From contig JAUXIC010000006.1 in assembly GCA_030621215.1 (NCBI GenBank), forward strand, positions 1-32,941: a stretch of 32,941 bases of DNA. Reading direction: 5' to 3'. The notes beneath the pieces are model-generated. The model saw nothing but the letters and a program-made list of their open reading frames with translations. It was not told the DNA's origin and did no database searches. The position numbers and the translations under genes are program-made. Shown here piece after piece: positions 23,315 to 31,958 of this stretch (position 1 is the first letter of the stretch; each line of letters opens with the position of its first letter). The stretch is from Caldisericota bacterium (lineage in GTDB: Bacteria > Caldisericota > Caldisericia > Caldisericales > Caldisericaceae).

Positions 23315-24649
23315 TTATAACAAGTTTTTTGAAAAAACAAAATAATTCATCAATTTTCTTACATAGGCAATAAGATACAACGATCCCGTAACGCAGAGCA
23401 ATCCATCGTTTCCAACATTTCTTTTTACAAAAGCAAATGCTTTCCTTGGGTCTCTTTCCACTATAATTTTATCCTTCGAAATATACTTTCTTGCAATGCT
23501 GTTTAATTTTTCAACCTCAAGCCTTCTCGAATAGGAACCCGGTGTTTCTGTTAAAACAAACATATCCCCGACCGGCGCAAGAACAGAAAGTGTATCGTCT
23601 ATATTTTTATCCCTTAACATCGAAAAAAGAAAAACAATTCGTCCACTAAAAATATTCTTTAAAGACCGTACAAGTGCTTCAGAAGAAGCTTTATTATGTG
23701 CTCCATCAAGAACAATAAATGGCTTTTCGCTTACAATTTCTAACCTCCCTGGCCAGAAACTTTTAGCCAAACCATTATATATGTCCTCTTCATCTATCTC
23801 ATATCCCATATCTTTGAGCAAAAGCACAGTCTGTATTGCAGAAGAAGCATTTTCTGCCTGATGATGGCCAATCAATGGGGCAACAAGCTCTTTAATTTTC
23901 TTTTCAAAAACCTGTGAGTAAAAATCAAAAACAATGCCTTCATCATTTTCTTTTACATTAGAAATAAAATAATCCTTCCCGTACTCAAAATACTTTATTT
24001 TATTTCTTGAAGCCTCATCGGCAATAATTTCGTAAATCTCTTTCTCCTGTTTTCCAATAACCAGAGGGGTTTCCTTTTTAATAATGCCCGATTTTTCCAG
24101 GGCAATCTCCCTGAGTGAATTTCCTAAAAATTTTTGATGATCAAAACTTATCTCTGTTATAATAGAAACGAGTGGACTTTTAATAATGTTTGTAGCGTCA
24201 AGTCTTCCGCCCATTCCTACCTCATATAAAGCCATATCAACTCTTTTTCTTAAAAAATAAATAAAAGATGCAATTGTGAAAGTTTCAAATGTGGAAGGAG
24301 TATCTCCCAGAGAAATCATCTTATAGATCTTTCTTAAGTCGTCTAAAATAAGAGAAAACTCATGAGGCGTTATGAGGTATCCATTCACAGAAATCCTTTC
24401 GTTGGCATTAATTAAAGATGGCGACGTAAATGCTCCTACACGCAATTTCTCTCGCAAAATAAAGGAAAGAAAAGAGAGAGTAGAACCTTTTCCTTTCGTG
24501 CCTGCAATATGAACAGTTTTTAGCAAATCCTGAGGATTATCCATTCTTCCAAGGATCTTTTCCATTCTATCAAACCCAAATTGCAACCATACTTTTTTAT
24601 TCCTGCTTAAACAATATATATAATCCAAAGAACGCGAATAAGAAAACAC
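23315..24649 (-). CDS. folC: Folylpolyglutamate/dihydrofolate synthase
   Basis: TVHIAGTKGKGSTLSFLSFIL, FTSPSLINANERISVNG, EVGMGGRLDATNII, WPGRLEIVSEKPFIVLDGAHN. Confidence 0.95.
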   Translation of the reverse strand: MFSYSRSLDYIYCLSRNKKVWLQFGFDRMEKILGRMDNPQDLLKTVHIAGTKGKGSTLSFLSFILREKLRVGAFTSPSLINANERISVNGYLITPHEFSLILDDLRKIYKMISLGDTPSTFETFTIASFIYFLRKRVDMALYEVGMGGRLDATNIIKSPLVSIITEISFDHQKFLGNSLREIALEKSGIIKKETPLVIGKQEKEIYEIIADEASRNKIKYFEYGKDYFISNVKENDEGIVFDFYSQVFEKKIKELVAPLIGHHQAENASSAIQTVLLLKDMGYEIDEEDIYNGLAKSFWPGRLEIVSEKPFIVLDGAHNKASSEALVRSLKNIFSGRIVFLFSMLRDKNIDDTLSVLAPVGDMFVLTETPGSYSRRLEVEKLNSIARKYISKDKIIVERDPRKAFAFVKRNVGNDGLLCVTGSLYLIAYVRKLMNYFVFSKNLL

Positions 24650-27295
24650 CTATGCCTCTAAATCTTTAAGATGCTCTAATATTAAACCATACTCCTTTCC
24701 TGCCTCTTCCAGTCTCTCCCTGTCTTTTTTTATCACTTCTGGCGGTGCTTTTTTAAGATAAGATTCATTGTACAATCTCCCTGTGATTTTTTTCCTCTCG
24801 GTTCCTAAAGATTCAAGCTTTTCATTAAGGCGCTTCGTTTCCTTCTCAATATCGATCTCAGCCGCAACATGCAAATAAAATGTTGTTCCAGACACAACGC
24901 TTTTCACAGTTCTGGACGGCTTCGAATTTGTAGCTACTATATCGCTCAAAAAAGCAATCTGCATAATTTTTGTTTTTTCCTGCAAAAGAAGTTTCTTTTG
25001 TTCATCATCTTCTGTCATAAAGGAGACTTTAATCAGCCGGGTAGTTGGAATATCAAATTCTGCCTTCAAATTTCTAATACTTCTTACAGCAGAAAAGATG
25101 AACTCTGCCTTTTCCTCCTGCTCTTTATTAATTTTTTCCTCGTCATAACCAGGAAAATCCGCTACAATAAGAGCTTTTTCTCTATGTGAAAGATAAGAGA
25201 ATATTTCTTCTGTAACAAACGGAATAAAAGGATGAAGCATTTTTAAAATTTTATTCAATGCATCCCACAAAAGAAACTGTGTCTCTTCTTTTCTTGCTTT
25301 GTCATTACCATAAAGACGAACTTTGGAAATCTCAATATACCAGTCACAAAATTCTTTCCATACAAAATCATATAACTCTCGAGAGGCCTCACCCAATTCG
25401 TACTGGGAAAGAAGTTCTGCCTGTCGTTTAAGAACGCGGTTCAGCTTGCTTTGCAGCCACATATCCTCAAGTTCCAGGTGTATATTCCTGCTATCAAATT
25501 TAAACGGATCAAATTCTTCTAAGTTCATGACAACAAATCTAGATGCATTCCATACTTTATTGACAAAATTTCTGCTTGCAATGAGCTTTTCACCAGAAAG
25601 ATTTATATCCTGTCCCCCTGCTGTACTGAGATAAGCCATTGTAAAACGCAGTGCATCTGTACCATATTTATTAATTATATCAATAGGATTGATATTATTT
25701 TCCAAAGATTTACTCATTTTTCTTCCCTTCTCATCTCTTACCAAACCGTGAAGCAAAACGGTGTCAAAAGGCTTATTCCCAATGAATATTAAACCACTCA
25801 TAATCATTCTTGCCACCCAGAAAAAAATGATATCATATCCAGTAACAAGCAACGTAGTGGGGTAATAATAATTGAAGTCAATAGTCTTTTCCGGCCAACC
25901 CAGTGTAGCAAAAGGCCACAAGGCAGCAGAAAACCATGTATCCAGCACATCTTCATCCTGAACAATGTTAGCGCTCCCACACTTTGTACATTTTGTTACC
26001 TCTTCTCTTGATACAATTACTTCACCGCAATCCTTGCAATAATACGCAGGAATGCGATGACCCCACCAAAGCTGTCTGCTTATGCACCAGTCTCTTATGT
26101 TATTCAGCCAGTCGTAATAAACTTTTTCCCACTTGGGTGGAGTAATTTTTATACTTCTATTTTTCACTGCCTGTAATGCCTCATCTGCGGGCAGTTCCAT
26201 TTTAATAAACCACTGCTTTGAAAGAATAGGTTCCACGACAGTGTCACAGCGTTGACAATGTCCCACAGAGTTTTCGTAATCCTCTTCTTTTACAAGGTAG
26301 CCAGCATCTTTCAAATCTTTTATTAAGATGTTTCTGCATTCCATCACTGTAAGATCTAAATATTTATCAGGTACATTGAACATCTTTCCTTCACCGTTTA
26401 TAACATTAACAAATGGAAGATCGTGCCTTTTAGCAATTTCAAAATCATCAGCAGAGTGAGAAGGAGTAACTTTTACGGCACCTGTACCGAATTCTTCGTC
26501 CACTTCTTTATCGCTTACAATGGGTATTTCTCTCTCAACGAAGGGAAGTATAACTGTTTTGCCAACAAGCTTTTTATATCTATTATCACCGGGAGACACA
26601 GCAACTGCAGAATCTCCTAACATCGTCTCAGGCCGTGTTGTAGCCACAACAACTCCATTATTAGCATCTTCCTCCTTAAACGGATATTTAATGTAATATA
26701 ACTTACTTTTTGAAGTTTCATACTCGACTTCAATGTCAGAAAGTGCCGTATGACAGTGAGGGCACCAATTTATAATTCTCTCCCCCCTGTAAAGCAGGCC
26801 ATTTTCATAATACCTGACAAATGCCTCTTTAACTGCTTCTTTATATCCGTCATCCAGTGTAAATCGCAATCTGCTCCAATCTGCAGAAACTCCTAATCTC
26901 TTTAACTGGGCAAGAATAGTCCCTCCGTATTTTTCCTTCCATTTCCAAATTTCCTCCACGAATTTATCCCGCCCAAGATCACTTTTCTTGATACCTTTTG
27001 CAAGCAATTCCCTTTCAACAACTGCCTGGGTCGCAATACCGGCATGATCCATTCCTGGAAGCCAAAGTGTTTCCCTGCCGTTCATCCTGTTAAAACGCAC
27101 AAAAATATCCTGAATAGTAAAATTTAATGCATGCCCTGTGTGAAGCCTCCCGGTTATGTTTGGAGGGGGCATCATTACCACAAAAGGAAATTTATCAGGA
27201 TTGGGGGCAGAATGAAAAAATTCATTTTCTTCCCAGAATTTATATATTCGCTCTTCTACTTTGTCGGGCGTATAAGCCTTTTCCATATCTATCAT
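24650..27295 (-). CDS. valS: Valyl-tRNA synthetase
   Basis: PPPNITGRLHTGHALN (HIGH), KMSKSLENNINP (KMSKS), LPGMDHAGIATQ, C-terminal coiled coil. Confidence 0.98.
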   Translation of the reverse strand: MIDMEKAYTPDKVEERIYKFWEENEFFHSAPNPDKFPFVVMMPPPNITGRLHTGHALNFTIQDIFVRFNRMNGRETLWLPGMDHAGIATQAVVERELLAKGIKKSDLGRDKFVEEIWKWKEKYGGTILAQLKRLGVSADWSRLRFTLDDGYKEAVKEAFVRYYENGLLYRGERIINWCPHCHTALSDIEVEYETSKSKLYYIKYPFKEEDANNGVVVATTRPETMLGDSAVAVSPGDNRYKKLVGKTVILPFVEREIPIVSDKEVDEEFGTGAVKVTPSHSADDFEIAKRHDLPFVNVINGEGKMFNVPDKYLDLTVMECRNILIKDLKDAGYLVKEEDYENSVGHCQRCDTVVEPILSKQWFIKMELPADEALQAVKNRSIKITPPKWEKVYYDWLNNIRDWCISRQLWWGHRIPAYYCKDCGEVIVSREEVTKCTKCGSANIVQDEDVLDTWFSAALWPFATLGWPEKTIDFNYYYPTTLLVTGYDIIFFWVARMIMSGLIFIGNKPFDTVLLHGLVRDEKGRKMSKSLENNINPIDIINKYGTDALRFTMAYLSTAGGQDINLSGEKLIASRNFVNKVWNASRFVVMNLEEFDPFKFDSRNIHLELEDMWLQSKLNRVLKRQAELLSQYELGEASRELYDFVWKEFCDWYIEISKVRLYGNDKARKEETQFLLWDALNKILKMLHPFIPFVTEEIFSYLSHREKALIVADFPGYDEEKINKEQEEKAEFIFSAVRSIRNLKAEFDIPTTRLIKVSFMTEDDEQKKLLLQEKTKIMQIAFLSDIVATNSKPSRTVKSVVSGTTFYLHVAAEIDIEKETKRLNEKLESLGTERKKITGRLYNESYLKKAPPEVIKKDRERLEEAGKEYGLILEHLKDLEA

Positions 27296-27313
27296 GATGA
27301 TCTCCTCTGCAGC

Positions 27314-27739
27314 CTAAGCAAGAAACAGGCCAAACAACCCATTCTCTTCTTTTTTCCGTATAAGCATGATATTGTCTAATTTCTGCAAAAAAATCTCCCC
27401 AGTATTATTTATTTGTCCTTTAATAAAATGTCCGCCAATAAGTTTGTGGTCCTTAAGAGCCAGTGCAACATGAAGATGAATAATTGGATCTCCATCATTC
27501 TCTGTTGTGCTAATATTTCCCTGTAAAGAAACAAGCTCCACAGAGTCTTTAATGTTCTTTATAAGATATTCATTTCCATCCCAGTAGCCTATCTCCACAT
27601 CCCGTAACATACCTATTCCGTTTAATATAATGCCGGATTCAATTTTGTAATTTTTGCACGCAGTTTTAAGGGATTCTAATAAATCTTCTCCATCTTGCAA
27701 TCTCATCCCAAGCGTTGCCTTGCCTTCTTTTATAATCAT
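27314..27739 (-). CDS. PPC/DUF296 domain protein
   Basis: MRLQDGEDLLESLKTACKNYKIESGIILNGIGMLRDVEIGYWD...ISTTENDGDPIIHLHVALALKDHKLIGGHFIKGQ. Confidence 0.88.
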   Translation of the reverse strand: MIIKEGKATLGMRLQDGEDLLESLKTACKNYKIESGIILNGIGMLRDVEIGYWDGNEYLIKNIKDSVELVSLQGNISTTENDGDPIIHLHVALALKDHKLIGGHFIKGQINNTGEIFLQKLDNIMLIRKKEENGLFGLFLA

Positions 27740-27787
27740 GGCTCCTCCTATTTCATAAATCCATATATTATACTTTTTTGCTTATCT

Positions 27788-27815
27788 ATTATATTGATAT
27801 ATAATATGTAGTCAA
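27788..27815 (-). promoter_or_regulatory. Sigma70-type promoter for the DUF296-valS-folC-rnf operon
   Basis: Minus strand TTGACT (27810-27815), 16-bp spacer, TATAAT (27788-27793). Confidence 0.75.
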
Positions 27816-27896
27816 TTTAAGAGTGTCGTTGAATTATCATAGCAATGTTCTACAGTGGTTTAGCCTGCATTCAAGAGCTTTTCAAAACGCATAGGC

Positions 27897-27924
27897 TTGA
27901 CTTGTATCAAAAGTTGAGTACAAT
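27897..27924 (+). promoter_or_regulatory. Sigma70-type promoter for the tRNA/zinc-ribbon/rnpB unit
   Basis: TTGACT (27897-27902), 16-bp spacer, TACAAT (27919-27924); tRNA begins 17 nt downstream. Confidence 0.7.
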
Positions 27925-27940
27925 ATGATTGCACATGGAG

Positions 27941-28015
27941 GGGCCCGTAGCTTAATGGTGGAGCAGTTGGCTCATAACCAATTGGTTCCTGGTTCGAATC
28001 CAGGCGGGCCCACCA
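27941..28015 (+). tRNA. tRNA with CAU anticodon (Met, or Ile2 if lysidine-modified), CCA encoded
   Basis: Acceptor GGGCCCG/CGGGCCC, anticodon loop CTCATAA on stem GTTGG/CCAAT, T-arm CCTGGTTCGAATCCAGG, discriminator A, encoded CCA. Confidence 0.96.
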
Positions 28016-28033
28016 TTTATATGGAGGTTTTTA

Positions 28034-28750
28034 ATGTATATAAAAATGCTTTGGGACTTTGAACAAAAAGAAAAAAAGGTAAAAAATAAAGAACACCGCA
28101 TTGAAGAAATCGGGACAGAAGTACAGATTTTTAACGAAATAAACAGGATAGAAGATGAGATCAAAGAGATTAAATCTGCAAAAGACGGGTTCCTCAAGCG
28201 GAAAAAGGAGATCGAGATAGAATTAGAGGAAAATGAATCCCAATTAGAACACGTTGCCTCGTTGATAAAAGAAAATAAGCTGAAAACAAGTAAAGAGCTG
28301 AAAACGGCAAAAAAAACAGAAGAATCACTTACTACAAAGCAGAATGAATTAAAAAAGAATTTAGAATTTATGACCAATGAAATACGGGAGAAAGATGAAT
28401 TCATTGAGGAATACAGCAAAAAAATTGAAAAAATGAACGAAACAATTGCTGAGATAAAAAAAGAGCGAAAAAAACTTGAAAAAGAATTAAAATCAGAAAC
28501 AAAAATATTAAATGAAGAATTTGCAAAACTAAAAGAGGTAATTCCACAAATCATCGTTCAAGGATATGAAATGATAAAAGAAAATTACCCAGAAGAAACA
28601 ATTACAACGACAGATCATGGGTTCTGCAAAAATTGTGGAGTGCAGCTCCCCCTGGAAATAGCAGAAGAATTAAAAAAAGGGGAAGGTGCTAAAATTATTC
28701 AGTGCGAGGTATGCGGAAAGATTTTATACTATCCCGAAGAATTAAAATAA
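28034..28750 (+). CDS. Coiled-coil protein with C-terminal C4 zinc ribbon
   Basis: Long charged coiled coil then FCKNCGVQLPLEIAEELKKGEGAKIIQCEVCGKILYYPEE; begins 18 nt after the tRNA. Confidence 0.88.
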   Translation: MYIKMLWDFEQKEKKVKNKEHRIEEIGTEVQIFNEINRIEDEIKEIKSAKDGFLKRKKEIEIELEENESQLEHVASLIKENKLKTSKELKTAKKTEESLTTKQNELKKNLEFMTNEIREKDEFIEEYSKKIEKMNETIAEIKKERKKLEKELKSETKILNEEFAKLKEVIPQIIVQGYEMIKENYPEETITTTDHGFCKNCGVQLPLEIAEELKKGEGAKIIQCEVCGKILYYPEELK

Positions 28751-29089
28751 ATCCCTAAGCAAGGAAGATGATCGCAGGATGCATAAAGCATCTTGAGGAA
28801 AGTCCGGACTTCATGGAGGTAAGGTGCCTGGGAAACCCAGGCGGGGGCGACCCCAGGGAAAGTGCCACAGAAAATAAACCGCTGAGAAATCAGTAAGGGT
28901 GAAAAGGCAGTGTAAGAGACTACCGCCATCTTCAGTAATGAAGGTGGGCATGGTAAACCCCACCTGAAGCAAGGCCAAATAGGATGGTAGGGCACCTCCA
29001 CCAAAAACCATCGGGTTGGCTGCGTAGATAAATGATCATCGCCTCTCTGGTAGAGGAGACAAAATCCGGCTTATTCCTTGCTTAGGGAT
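28751..29089 (+). ncRNA. rnpB: RNase P RNA, bacterial class A
   Basis: GAGGAAAGTCCGGACTTC, AGGGAAAGTGCCACAGAAAATAAACCGC, AAGGGTGAAAAGGCAG, GGCATGGTAAACCCC, GCAAGGCCAAATAGG, CGGGTTGGCTGCGTAGATAAATGATCATC, GACAAAATCCGGCTTA; closing stem ATCCCTAAGCAAGGA/TCCTTGCTTAGGGAT followed by T8. Confidence 0.97.
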
Positions 29090-29129
29090 TTTTTTTAAAG
29101 ATTGGATAATGTTTGTTATAATTAAAACA

Positions 29130-30008
29130 ATGATGAAAATATACCACACACCTGTTTTAATAAATGAAGTTATAAATCTTCTCGACATTAAGAAAGAAGA
29201 CATCGTCATGGATTGCACCGCAGGAGAAGGCGGACATAGCGAGAAAATTCTCTCGCTCATCAGTAAATTTGGACATTTATATTGCATAGACAGAGACAAG
29301 GAAACTTTAGATACAGCAAAAAAAAGATTATCTTCGATTAAAACAAATTTTACTCTGATACATGGCAATTTCTCTGATATATTAAATATTACAAAAGAAC
29401 ATAACATCATTGGAGTAAATAAAATAATTGTTGATTTAGGAATCTCTTCATTGCAAATAGGAATAGAAGAAAGGGGTTTTAGCTTTAAGAGAGAAGGCCC
29501 CCTGGATATGAGGATGGATCGTGAGGAAAGAACAACAGCACTGGAGATAATAAACAGCTTTCCTGAAGATGAAATAGCAGATATAATATACAAATATGGA
29601 GAAGAACGGTTTTCAAGAAGAATAGCAAAAAAAATTGTAATCTACAGGAAATCGAAAACGATAGAAACAACAACAGAACTCGCGGAAATAATAACAAAAG
29701 CGTACCCGCATAAATGGCAGAAAATCCACCCGGCCACCAGGACATTCCAGGCCTTAAGGATTGAAGTCAACAAAGAACTTGAGAACCTTGAAAAATTTTT
29801 GGAAAGTTTCCCGCAAATCTTAGCTAAAAATGGACGAATCGCAATTATCTCTTACCACTCATTAGAAGACAGGCTCATAAAAACACACTTCAGAGAGAGC
29901 AAGGAGCTGCATATTCTTAACAAAAAAGTAATAAAACCAACGCCTGAGGAAATATTCCGAAATCCCCGATCGAGAAGCGCAAAATTAAGAGGAGCTGAAA
30001 AATTATGA
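29130..30008 (+). CDS. rsmH: 16S rRNA (cytosine1402-N4)-methyltransferase
   Basis: YHTPVLINEVINLL, VMDCTAGEGGHSEKIL, ERGFSFKREGPLDMRMD, ATRTFQALRIEVNKEL, ISYHSLEDRLIK, NPRSRSAKLRGAEK. ATG at 29130 preferred over track start 29109. Confidence 0.97.
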   Translation: MMKIYHTPVLINEVINLLDIKKEDIVMDCTAGEGGHSEKILSLISKFGHLYCIDRDKETLDTAKKRLSSIKTNFTLIHGNFSDILNITKEHNIIGVNKIIVDLGISSLQIGIEERGFSFKREGPLDMRMDREERTTALEIINSFPEDEIADIIYKYGEERFSRRIAKKIVIYRKSKTIETTTELAEIITKAYPHKWQKIHPATRTFQALRIEVNKELENLEKFLESFPQILAKNGRIAIISYHSLEDRLIKTHFRESKELHILNKKVIKPTPEEIFRNPRSRSAKLRGAEKL

Positions 30009-30271
30009 AAAGATATTTATTGCTCATATGTATAGTTCTTTTACTTTTGACATTATACGGGGCAACTTACCTGCAGACGATTAGATTAGAGAAGTTGAAA
30101 GAAACGTTTGCCGCCCAAATATCTGTTTTACAGTCCAAGAATGAAGATCTTAAAGTAAAACTTCTCGACAAAAGTTCCCCGCTTGAAATTGACAAATTAG
30201 CACGCACAAAATACGAGATGAAAGAGCCTGACTCTTTTTATATAATAGAAATTGACGCTGATGGAAAATAA
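30005..30271 (+). CDS. FtsL/DivIC-like small cell-division protein
   Basis: 88 aa: N-terminal TM and short coiled coil, between rsmH and ftsI (standard ftsL position). Confidence 0.75.
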   Translation: MKRYLLLICIVLLLLTLYGATYLQTIRLEKLKETFAAQISVLQSKNEDLKVKLLDKSSPLEIDKLARTKYEMKEPDSFYIIEIDADGK

Positions 30272-31958
30272 AGAAGAAAAATTCATTCAAAAACTGTCGC
30301 TTTTATTTCTCGTTATTGTACTCCTTTTTGGAGCAATATTTATAAAGCATCTGTTTATAGGGGTAATAAACAGAGAGGCATATATTGCAGAAATTGGTTC
30401 TCAGCTTGATTTTGGCACTATATTAATTAAAGCAGAAAGAGGGGAAATCGTAGATAGAAACAATGTGCCTTTGGCTCTGAGCAAAAACGCATGGGAATTG
30501 GATATAAACCCATCTGAACTTAGCGAAGAGGATAAAAAAATCGCACTAAGCAAAATACCTAAAATATTGGAAATTGCTGAAGAAAAATTTTATTCCCTCT
30601 TGAAAAACCAATCTGTGTATGTAAGAATAAGCACTTCGCTTAATGATGAGCAAAAAAATGCAATTGAATCGCTAAATATTAAAAATGGTGTAGCAATTAC
30701 GCCCACAAAAAAAAGAATTTATCCATATAATTCATTAGCGTCAAACGTTATTGGATTCATAGGAACAGATGAAAAAGGCCTGAGCGGAATAGAATACAAA
30801 TTTGACAGTTACCTAAGGGGGATTGATGGAAGTCTTTATTTTCCGTCAAATTCAAGCAAACCATTACTCCCAGGCTACTCAACATTTGCAATAAACCCCA
30901 AAAAAGGCAATACGGTGCAGCTCACTATAGATATTAACATACAATACCTGATTGAAAAAAATCTCATAGAGACTATCCAGGAAACAAACGCAAAAAGTGG
31001 AGTTGTAATTGTAATGAATCCGAAAACAGGAGAAATCCTGGGCATGGCATCATATCCTAATTTTAACCCGAATAATCTTGCGGAAATAAACAACAACAAT
31101 GTAATAAACAGGGCGATCCAGATAAATTATGAATCTGGCTCTGTACTAAAACCAATAATTGCTGCTGCGGCTTTAGAAGAAGGAACGCTCCATACAGATG
31201 ACGATTTTTACTGCAAAGGATATTTAAGCGTAATGGACAGAGTCCTGCACTGCTGGCAAACTCACGGAGAAGAACACGGATTAAACGAAATCATGAGAAA
31301 CTCCTGTGATGTAGCATTTATGGAAATAGGTCTCGACTTAGGAAAAACCAAATTATATAGTTACTTCGCAAAATTTGGATTTGGCAAAACTACGGATATC
31401 GAACTTCCCGGGGAAGAAAAAGGAATTCTATCCGACATAAAAAATATAGGAAATGTAGAACTTGCGACAATGTCTTTTGGGCAGGGTATAGCAGTCACAC
31501 CAATACAGTTAATCACAGCTTTTTCTGCAATTGCAAATGGCGGGATAGAGATGAAACCTACTATAATAAAAGAAATAACAGACTATAAAAACAATGTTCT
31601 TTATAATTCCTCGGCAACGGTAAAAAAAGTAGTAATTTCCCCGAAAGTTGCAAATGAAATAATGGATGCTCTAAAAGAGGTAATTAGCGACAAAGGCGTT
31701 CCTCAGGCAAAAATAGAAGGCTATGCGATAGCAGGAAAAACAGGAACAGCACAAAAACCCTCTGAAGATGGCGGGTACTCGGATACTAAATTAATCTACA
31801 GTTTTTGCGGCATCGTACCTGCAGATAATCCCGAGGTCGTAATCCTCACAATAATCGAAGAAACAGAAGAACCTGGTTATTCGCTCCATATAGCAGCACC
31901 TCTCTTCCAAAAAATCGCGTCTTCGCTTATAAAATATTTAAGGATACCCCAACAATGA
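30261..31958 (+). CDS. ftsI: Class B penicillin-binding protein (FtsI/PBP2 type)
   Basis: RGEIVDRNNVPLA, SGSVLKPI (SxxK), RNSCDVAF (SxD-type), AGKTGTAQKP (KTG); no PASTA domains. ATG at 30261; track start is TTG 30252. Confidence 0.94.
   Translation: MENKEEKFIQKLSLLFLVIVLLFGAIFIKHLFIGVINREAYIAEIGSQLDFGTILIKAERGEIVDRNNVPLALSKNAWELDINPSELSEEDKKIALSKIPKILEIAEEKFYSLLKNQSVYVRISTSLNDEQKNAIESLNIKNGVAITPTKKRIYPYNSLASNVIGFIGTDEKGLSGIEYKFDSYLRGIDGSLYFPSNSSKPLLPGYSTFAINPKKGNTVQLTIDINIQYLIEKNLIETIQETNAKSGVVIVMNPKTGEILGMASYPNFNPNNLAEINNNNVINRAIQINYESGSVLKPIIAAAALEEGTLHTDDDFYCKGYLSVMDRVLHCWQTHGEEHGLNEIMRNSCDVAFMEIGLDLGKTKLYSYFAKFGFGKTTDIELPGEEKGILSDIKNIGNVELATMSFGQGIAVTPIQLITAFSAIANGGIEMKPTIIKEITDYKNNVLYNSSATVKKVVISPKVANEIMDALKEVISDKGVPQAKIEGYAIAGKTGTAQKPSEDGGYSDTKLIYSFCGIVPADNPEVVILTIIEETEEPGYSLHIAAPLFQKIASSLIKYLRIPQQ

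Noticed and set aside
27952-28554. 200-aa minus-strand ORF opposite the zinc-ribbon gene
   Set aside because: Ser/Phe-rich translation typical of the antisense of a Lys/Glu-rich coiled coil, and it runs into the tRNA.
28729-29011. Minus-strand ORFs of 91 and 66 aa
   Set aside because: Antisense to the RNase P RNA, whose conserved elements are unmistakable.
29036-29745. 185-aa and 86-aa minus-strand ORFs
   Set aside because: Antisense to rsmH, which has complete family motifs.
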